Shown in pieces: positions 14,330 to 18,590 of a stretch of DNA of 18,590 nt; position 1 is the first letter of the stretch; each line of letters starts with the position of its first letter. Origin of the DNA: Bacteroidales bacterium UBA4073 (GTDB lineage Bacteria > Bacteroidota > Bacteroidia > Bacteroidales > Tenuifilaceae); the NCBI GenBank assembly GCA_002383425.1, contig DFYV01000087.1, positions 6,793 to 25,382 of the forward strand, in the 5' to 3' direction. The notes beneath the pieces were generated by a model. It searched no databases. It was given only the letters and a program-made list of their open reading frames with translations, and was not told the DNA's origin. The position numbers and the translations under genes are program-made.

Positions 14330-15217
14330 ATGAAAAAAACGGTTTGGTTTACAGGAGTTATTGCTCTTATGCTCCTACAGGTTGGCTGTGGAAAACGGCA
14401 AACAACAGAAAGTAGTACAAGTACAGTTTTTGTGAGCATCCTACCGTTAAAGTATTTTGTCGAAAGTATTGCCGATTCTTCCGTACAGGTTAAAGTGTTG
14501 GTACCCCCAGGCAGTAGCCCCGAGATGTTTGAGCCAACCCCTCAGCAAATGACCGAGTTGGATGTTGCAAAGCTTTACTTTGCCATAGGCCTTCTCGATT
14601 TTGAGAAAGGGATGGAGCAAAAGCTGAAAGATAATGCACAATTCAGGTACGTTAACCTATCACATGGGCTTGATCTGATCGGGGAAGAGCGTGAGCATGA
14701 TAATCACACTTCTGCCAATGGGCAACACCATACGGTTGACCCACACACCTGGATGTCGGCTGTTAATGCTAAATTGATGGCTAAAACCATTGCTCAAAAC
14801 CTTATCGCCCTTTTCCCCGAAAGGGAAAGTGAGTTCAACTCAAATCTTACCCGTTTAGTTGCCCATATCGATTCTGTTGATAATGCGGTTCGCAATATCC
14901 TGGTAGGTTCTGGTCGTAGAACTTTCATAATTTATCACCCAGCTTTGGGCTACTTTGCCCGCGATTACCAGTTGACTCAGCTAAGCATTGAGCAGGAAGG
15001 GAAAGAACCATCGGCTAAAGGGGTTATGGAGGTGGTAGAGCGCTGCAAGGCCGAAGGCATAACAACAATTCTTTCGCAAAGCCAGTTCGACGCTCACAAT
15101 GCCCAAACCATAGCCAAAGAACTGGGAGGTACAGTGGTAAAGGTAGATCCTCTTCAGGAAAAATGGGACGAAGGAATGATTCATATAGCAAATGCTATAG
15201 CAGGTAATCTAAAATGA
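14330..15217 (+). CDS. znuA: zinc/manganese ABC importer substrate-binding lipoprotein
   Basis: The 295-residue protein has a lipoprotein signal (MKKTVWFTGVIALMLLQVGC, lipid-modified Cys20). The rest is a cluster A-I metal-binding protein: VSILPLKYFVESIA, GSSPEMFEPTPQQ, VDPHTWMS (His139), IYHPALGYFARDY (His203) and KVDPLQEKW (Asp273). The first metal ligand, usually His in GxSPHxFEPTP, is Glu65 here, which may alter metal preference. The His-rich loop before His139 is short (HDNHTSANGQHH). The protein delivers metal to the ZnuB permease across the periplasm. The ATG at 14330 was chosen over 14315 because it begins the signal peptide. Its stop overlaps the znuC start (ATGA). Whether zinc or manganese is carried cannot be decided from sequence, and no Zur/Fur gene or clear operator is seen. 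Confidence 0.88.
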   Translation: MKKTVWFTGVIALMLLQVGCGKRQTTESSTSTVFVSILPLKYFVESIADSSVQVKVLVPPGSSPEMFEPTPQQMTELDVAKLYFAIGLLDFEKGMEQKLKDNAQFRYVNLSHGLDLIGEEREHDNHTSANGQHHTVDPHTWMSAVNAKLMAKTIAQNLIALFPERESEFNSNLTRLVAHIDSVDNAVRNILVGSGRRTFIIYHPALGYFARDYQLTQLSIEQEGKEPSAKGVMEVVERCKAEGITTILSQSQFDAHNAQTIAKELGGTVVKVDPLQEKWDEGMIHIANAIAGNLK

Positions 15218-15996
15218 CAAACAAATCCGAAAAATTGATTGAGGTAGTTAATGTGACTGCCGGTTACGGGAATAACATTGTTTTGCGTAATGTTAGCTTA
15301 ACCGTTTACAGTAACGATTTTATTGGCATTATTGGCCCTAATGGGGGAGGAAAAACCACGCTGATCAAGCTGCTTATCGGTCAGCTTAAACCATTTAGCG
15401 GCGAGGTTATTTTTTATACCAAGGTCAATGGTTCGCTTATAGGCTACCTGCCTCAAATAAGCCATATTGATAAAAGCTTTCCAATATCGGTACACGAAGT
15501 GGTACTATCGGGGCTTTTGGAAAAGAAGGGTCTTTTTGGAGGGTACAGCCGCGACCAGAAAGAAACTGCGTTTAACCTGATGAAACAGGTGGGTATTGAA
15601 CATTTGAAAGATAAGAACATAGGGCAGCTTTCAGGTGGGCAGCTGCAGAGAACTTTGCTTTGCCGTGCCCTAGTAGCCGAGCCTCAAGTGCTTATTCTTG
15701 ATGAGCCAAACACATACGTGGATAGCAGCTTTGAAGGGGAGTTGTACGAGATGCTTCGCAAGCTGAATGATAGAATGGCTATTGTGATGGTATCGCACGA
15801 CCTGGGAACCATTACATCGTATGTTAAAACCATTGCCTGCGTTAACAGTACCCTTTTTTATCACCCATCGAACCAAATCACCAACGAGCAGCTTGCTGCG
15901 TACAACTGCCCCATACAGCTCATTGCCCACGGGCCAGTACCCCATACCGTTTTACTTGACCATAATTTGGATAGTAAGCAGAATAATCAACAATAA
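15214..15996 (+). CDS. znuC: metal ABC importer ATP-binding protein
   Basis: This 260-residue cytoplasmic ATPase of the cluster A-I metal importers has all ABC motifs. They are Walker A GPNGGGKT (41-48), Q-loop Gln81 in GYLPQISHIDKSFPISVHEV, the signature LSGGQ (139-143), Walker B ILDEP (161-165) and the switch His in VSHDL (about 195). The Q-loop region with SFPISVHEVV is characteristic of the ZnuC/MntB/TroB group. It overlaps the binding-protein gene by four bases and is followed 10 bases later by the permease, so translational coupling is expected. The Walker B is ILDEPNTYVD where others have ILDEPxxGLD. Confidence 0.92.
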   Translation: MTNKSEKLIEVVNVTAGYGNNIVLRNVSLTVYSNDFIGIIGPNGGGKTTLIKLLIGQLKPFSGEVIFYTKVNGSLIGYLPQISHIDKSFPISVHEVVLSGLLEKKGLFGGYSRDQKETAFNLMKQVGIEHLKDKNIGQLSGGQLQRTLLCRALVAEPQVLILDEPNTYVDSSFEGELYEMLRKLNDRMAIVMVSHDLGTITSYVKTIACVNSTLFYHPSNQITNEQLAAYNCPIQLIAHGPVPHTVLLDHNLDSKQNNQQ

Positions 15997-16006
15997 CCAG
16001 TTAGCC

Positions 16007-16843
16007 ATGCTTGAGTACCTTAGCCAGTTTTTTCATTACTCGTTCATTCAAAATGCCTTTTTTGCAGCAGTATTGCTGTCGGTAATAACAGGATTTATTG
16101 GGTCATATATAGTAGTGAGGCGACTTGTATTTTTGAGCGGAGGTATTACCCATGCGTCGTTCGGAGGAATAGGAATAGCCTGGTACTTTGGCCTAAACCC
16201 CATACTTGGGGCATCAGTTTTTTCGGTACTTTCGGCTTTAGGGCTTGAGTACCTATCGCAGGGAAGAACCTTGCGGGATGATTCTGCTATTGGCATGCTA
16301 TGGTCGTTTGGGATGGCAGTGGGGATACTATTCGTTTTCCTTACCCCTGGGTATGCACCAAACCTGATGTCGTTCCTGTTTGGCAGTATTCTTACCATAT
16401 CTAAAACCGATGTTTTATTGCTACTCATACTGGCCCTTTTAACCCTTTTGTTTTTTTCAGTATTCTATCACCCAATACTTTTTATGGCCTTTGATATCGA
16501 TTTTGCAAAAACCCAAAACGTACCGGTTAAATTTATAGGCTACACCTTGTCGGTGCTTATTGCACTTTCAATTGTTTTTGCTTTAAGGGCCGTAGGCATC
16601 ATTCTTATCATATCGTTATTTACCATACCTGCTAATATTGCCAATACTGTAACCTACCGATTTAAATGGATAGTAATTCTATCTTCCTTAATTAGCTTAA
16701 TATCGATAGTTACAGGAATAGTTATTTCGTATAATCTAAATGTACCTTCGGGTGCAACCATCATCATCACCATGATGGTCATATACCTGGCAACAAAATT
16801 GGTACAGCAGCTTAGGCATCGAATGTTTAGATTGCGGGTTTAG
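16007..16843 (+). CDS. znuB: metal ABC importer permease
   Basis: The 278-residue inner-membrane protein of the ABC-3 family has about eight hydrophobic segments. It opens with IQNAFFAAVLLSVITGFIGS and the conserved YIVVRRLVFLSGGITHASFGGIGI. The later VGIILIISLFTIPANIANTVT is the coupling-helix region of this family. It is the last gene of the importer operon. The open frame extends back to 15821 inside znuC. The ATG at 16007 is the first that yields the family's N-terminus and avoids a 176-base overlap. Confidence 0.9.
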   Translation: MLEYLSQFFHYSFIQNAFFAAVLLSVITGFIGSYIVVRRLVFLSGGITHASFGGIGIAWYFGLNPILGASVFSVLSALGLEYLSQGRTLRDDSAIGMLWSFGMAVGILFVFLTPGYAPNLMSFLFGSILTISKTDVLLLLILALLTLLFFSVFYHPILFMAFDIDFAKTQNVPVKFIGYTLSVLIALSIVFALRAVGIILIISLFTIPANIANTVTYRFKWIVILSSLISLISIVTGIVISYNLNVPSGATIIITMMVIYLATKLVQQLRHRMFRLRV

Positions 16844-17085
16844 CTATGCCATATTGGCTTCAGTGGTTTACAATTCAGTGGGTATTCAAGTCCCAAAACT
16901 TTCAGGATAACCCGCTTAAACTTTTCCCCAATAAGTCGGGACAGGCTGTGTTGTTGGACAGGAAACTGCCTTGCAATCCTTTACGGTACATAAACACGAC
17001 CGTTTGCAGTAAGCCAAAAAATCAACTATAAAGTCAACTTTTTTCTTTATTTATGAAATCGGATTACAATATATAGCAAAATAAA

Positions 17086-17118
17086 TTTGTATTATCAAAA
17101 AATTTTCGCTTATTTTTG
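17086..17118 (+). promoter_or_regulatory. promoter of the AAA ATPase/RloB module
   Basis: TTTG (17086-17089) and TATTTTTG (17111-17118) are 21 bases apart, within the range of Bacteroidota promoters. Transcription should start near 17125, giving a leader of about 22 bases that contains the palindrome described next. Confidence 0.65.
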
Positions 17119-17121
17119 CAA

Positions 17122-17139
17122 TCAATTTACATAAATTGA
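17122..17139 (+). promoter_or_regulatory. operator-like perfect palindrome at the start site
   Basis: TCAATTTA and TAAATTGA form a perfect inverted repeat with a two-base spacer (CA). It sits directly downstream of the -7 element, covers the expected transcription start and ends seven bases before the ATG. The size and symmetry suit a dimeric repressor. Low GC makes chance occurrence possible, and no regulator gene is seen in the window. Confidence 0.5.
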
Positions 17140-17146
17140 AGAAACG

Positions 17147-18445
17147 ATGATAATTAACTTCAGTATTCAAAACTTTGGGTCAATTAAGGACAAGCAAACA
17201 TTGACCTTTGAAGCTGACAAATCAGACCATCTTGAAAGTAGTTACATCATTAATACAAATGGACTACGTCTTTTAAAGATTGCATTAATCTATGGTAGCA
17301 ATGCATCAGGCAAAACCACTATTTTACAAGCGCTTGAGTTTTTAAGAAGAATTGTACTTAAACCTGAAACCAAAAAGACGGATGAGTTAGATTTTCAGCC
17401 ATTTTTATTTGATTCTGAAACACCTAAACAAAATTCGGTAATTAGTATTGAGTTCTTAGCAAACGATACCAAGTATTACTATGAAGTAGAGTTCGTCAAA
17501 AAAGCGATAGTTAGTGAAGTACTAAACTTTTACAATCCTAACAAAGCGAATGTATTTAAGCGAAACACTGACTTAGAAAATCAATTTACCAAAATCAAGT
17601 TTGGAAGTAAAATTAAAATTGATAGGGTCATTGAGAAAAACTTAGAAGCTAATACTCTATGGAACAATACCGTACTGGGTGGATTTCTGAAAACTAATGT
17701 TGATATCAAAGAGCTTAACAAAGTAGTCGAATGGTTTAAAAACTATTTACAACCTTTGATATATGCAAAAACACAATTGGAAGGTTTTGTAACTTCAAAG
17801 ATTGAAAAGGGTGAACTATCAAAACTTGATGTAATAAATGTACTAAAAAAAGCTGATTTACACATTTCGGATATAGTAATTCAGGAAAAAGAAGAAGAAA
17901 TATTTAATAGATTCATTGATATCTTAGATAGACTACTTAAGGTTTCTCCCGATGAGGTAAAAAAAATAGAGGAAAAGGGGAAGGAAACATCTGTAAATAT
18001 CGAGTTTGAACATACTGTCAATCAAGCTAAATATACATTACCAATAGAATTGGAATCACAAGGAACTAGAAGGTTTTACGGTTTTGCAGGATTACTGGTA
18101 CTCCTGATTAAAAATTCTACAGCTTTTCCTATTGACGAATTAGAATCATCACTACATCCCGATCTTTACACACATTTTATACTTTCTTTCTTACTAAATA
18201 CTAACAAGTCTCAACTCATTGCTACTACTCATAACAGAGAAATTCTTGACAATAAAGATATTTTTAGAAACGATGCTATTTGGTTTACAGACAAAAATGA
18301 AAACTGCTCAACCGAATTATACTCATTGGCTGATTTCGACAGCTCAATAGTGAGAAATACTACCAATATTTTAAACGCATACAAAAGTGGGAAATTAAGG
18401 GCGACACCGAATTTAGGCGATATCTTCATTGATTTGAAAAAATGA
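17147..18445 (+). CDS. AAA-family ATPase of RloA/AbiLi type (defence-like)
   Basis: The 432-residue ATPase belongs to the SMC/OLD-like ABC-ATPase group (AAA_15/AAA_21). The N-terminus MIINFSIQNFGSIKDKQTLTF is the usual first-strand motif. Walker A is GSNASGKTT (50-58). A long variable helical middle follows, with a signature-like LESQGTRRF (302-310), Walker B FPIDELESSLHP (327-338) and the switch segment LIATTHNREIL (357-367). No nuclease (TOPRIM) domain is attached. Its stop overlaps the start of an RloB-family gene (ATGA), the arrangement of RloA-RloB and AbiLi-AbiLii defence pairs. The gene is visibly more AT-rich than its neighbours, consistent with horizontal transfer. It has its own promoter and operator-like palindrome. 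Its start is the first ATG after the leader. Family assignment is firm for the ATPase, moderate for the defence role. Confidence 0.82.
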   Translation: MIINFSIQNFGSIKDKQTLTFEADKSDHLESSYIINTNGLRLLKIALIYGSNASGKTTILQALEFLRRIVLKPETKKTDELDFQPFLFDSETPKQNSVISIEFLANDTKYYYEVEFVKKAIVSEVLNFYNPNKANVFKRNTDLENQFTKIKFGSKIKIDRVIEKNLEANTLWNNTVLGGFLKTNVDIKELNKVVEWFKNYLQPLIYAKTQLEGFVTSKIEKGELSKLDVINVLKKADLHISDIVIQEKEEEIFNRFIDILDRLLKVSPDEVKKIEEKGKETSVNIEFEHTVNQAKYTLPIELESQGTRRFYGFAGLLVLLIKNSTAFPIDELESSLHPDLYTHFILSFLLNTNKSQLIATTHNREILDNKDIFRNDAIWFTDKNENCSTELYSLADFDSSIVRNTTNILNAYKSGKLRATPNLGDIFIDLKK

Positions 18446-18558
18446 GACAATCAAGAAAGATTAGACGTCAGCTTACGCCTACATTTGCATTTGTTGTGGA
18501 TGGAGAAACTGAAATTTGGTATTTGCAGATGCTCAAACGCTTGGTCAAGACTACATAA
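18442..18558 (+). pseudogene. truncated RloB-family gene (38 codons)
   Basis: Starting at the ATG that overlaps the ATPase stop, the first residues read MRQSRKIRRQLTPTFAFVVD, then GETEIWYLQMLKR. This is the N-terminus of RloB-family proteins, with the TOPRIM-like acidic motif DGETE (residues 20-24). Full-length members have roughly 200 residues. Here the resemblance stops after about residue 33, a stop codon follows at 18556-18558 and a 7-base tandem repeat begins three bases later (18561). The gene is therefore broken by deletion, rearrangement or a frameshift, or the edge is an assembly error. A 10-codon frame (LGQDYIIVDG) from 18542 could be the end of an unrelated sequence joined here. 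Confidence 0.7.
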
Positions 18559-18560
18559 TA

Positions 18561-18580
18561 GTTGATGGTTGATGGTTGAT
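18561..18580. repeat. 7-base tandem repeat, 2.9 copies
   Basis: The unit GTTGATG is present twice, followed by GTTGAT. It starts three bases after the stop codon of the truncated RloB reading frame, so it marks or lies close to the breakpoint. Confidence 0.85.
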
Positions 18581-18590
18581 AAGCGTTGTT

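Larger units (their letters stand above)
16844..17146. other. intergenic stretch between znuB and the AAA ATPase gene
   Basis: No supported gene is seen. A 61-codon open frame (16846-17031) begins two bases after znuB, but its product has no recognisable family or regular structure. A bulged 8-base stem pairs CCCGCTTA (16911-16918) with TAAGTCGGG (16932-16940); it lacks a T-run. Base composition becomes markedly AT-rich after about 17030, where the next gene's promoter and an operator-like palindrome lie. Confidence 0.7.

Noticed and set aside
15821..16006. Upstream extension of the permease gene inside znuC
   Set aside because: The extra 62 residues overlap znuC out of frame and do not resemble ABC-3 permeases; the family N-terminus begins at the ATG at 16007.
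16911..16940. Terminator for the metal-importer operon
   Set aside because: The stem is bulged and is followed by ACAGGCTG rather than a T-run; the evidence is too weak to call a terminator.
16846..17031. 61-codon open frame immediately after znuB
   Set aside because: It starts two bases after the znuB stop, but the product resembles no known family, has no coherent hydrophobic or helical pattern and no clear translation signal. It is probably fortuitous.

Overview
The window comes from a member of the Bacteroidota, most likely a Bacteroidales or Marinilabiliales-type genome. Three things support this. Several genes have the promoter motif TAnnTTTG about 19 bases downstream of TTTG/TTG, and Shine-Dalgarno sequences are nearly absent. 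Several proteins have forms typical of the phylum: Mpl starting MRVHFIAIGGSAMHNLAIAL, ComEC without a metallo-beta-lactamase tail, a long GroES-like protein, a TPR-SpoIIE signalling protein and an OmpH/Skp protein ending in a YGNPANDIT-type sequence. No species can be named from the sequence alone.

Layout: bases 1-9010 are read almost entirely from the minus strand. In + coordinate order they hold a repeat-rich edge, an EamA transporter, the ribosomal protein S20 gene preceded by tRNA-Glu(UUC), a small secreted beta-barrel-like protein, a peptidoglycan pair (Mpl recycling ligase behind a membrane-anchored GH25 muramidase), a 630-base gene-free stretch, TrkA, ComEC and a STAS/SpoIIAA-like protein. 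From 9162 the plus strand takes over: a GroES-like protein, a membrane-anchored Skp-like protein and a family 2 glycosyltransferase. The glycosyltransferase converges with a minus-strand TPR/SpoIIE phosphatase and overlaps it by 11 bases. Divergent from the phosphatase is a metal ABC importer operon, znuA-znuC-znuB type. The right edge is an AT-rich accessory module: an AAA ATPase with its own promoter and operator-like palindrome, overlapping ATGA-style with the first ~33 codons of an RloB-family gene. The RloB gene breaks off and is followed by a 7-base tandem repeat.

Most of the window is ordinary housekeeping. The points worth a second look are (1) the ATPase/RloB pair, resembling RloA-RloB and AbiL phage-defence loci, apparently broken; (2) a decayed four-helix-bundle (S23/intervening-sequence protein) gene in the 4345-4977 gap, cut off exactly at a GTAGAGACGT palindrome and preceded by two tandem-repeat blocks; and (3) several hairpins placed where they could act in gene expression, in the tRNA-Glu leader, at the comEC start and upstream of the glycosyltransferase. 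No CRISPR array, insertion sequence, transposase or integrase was seen.
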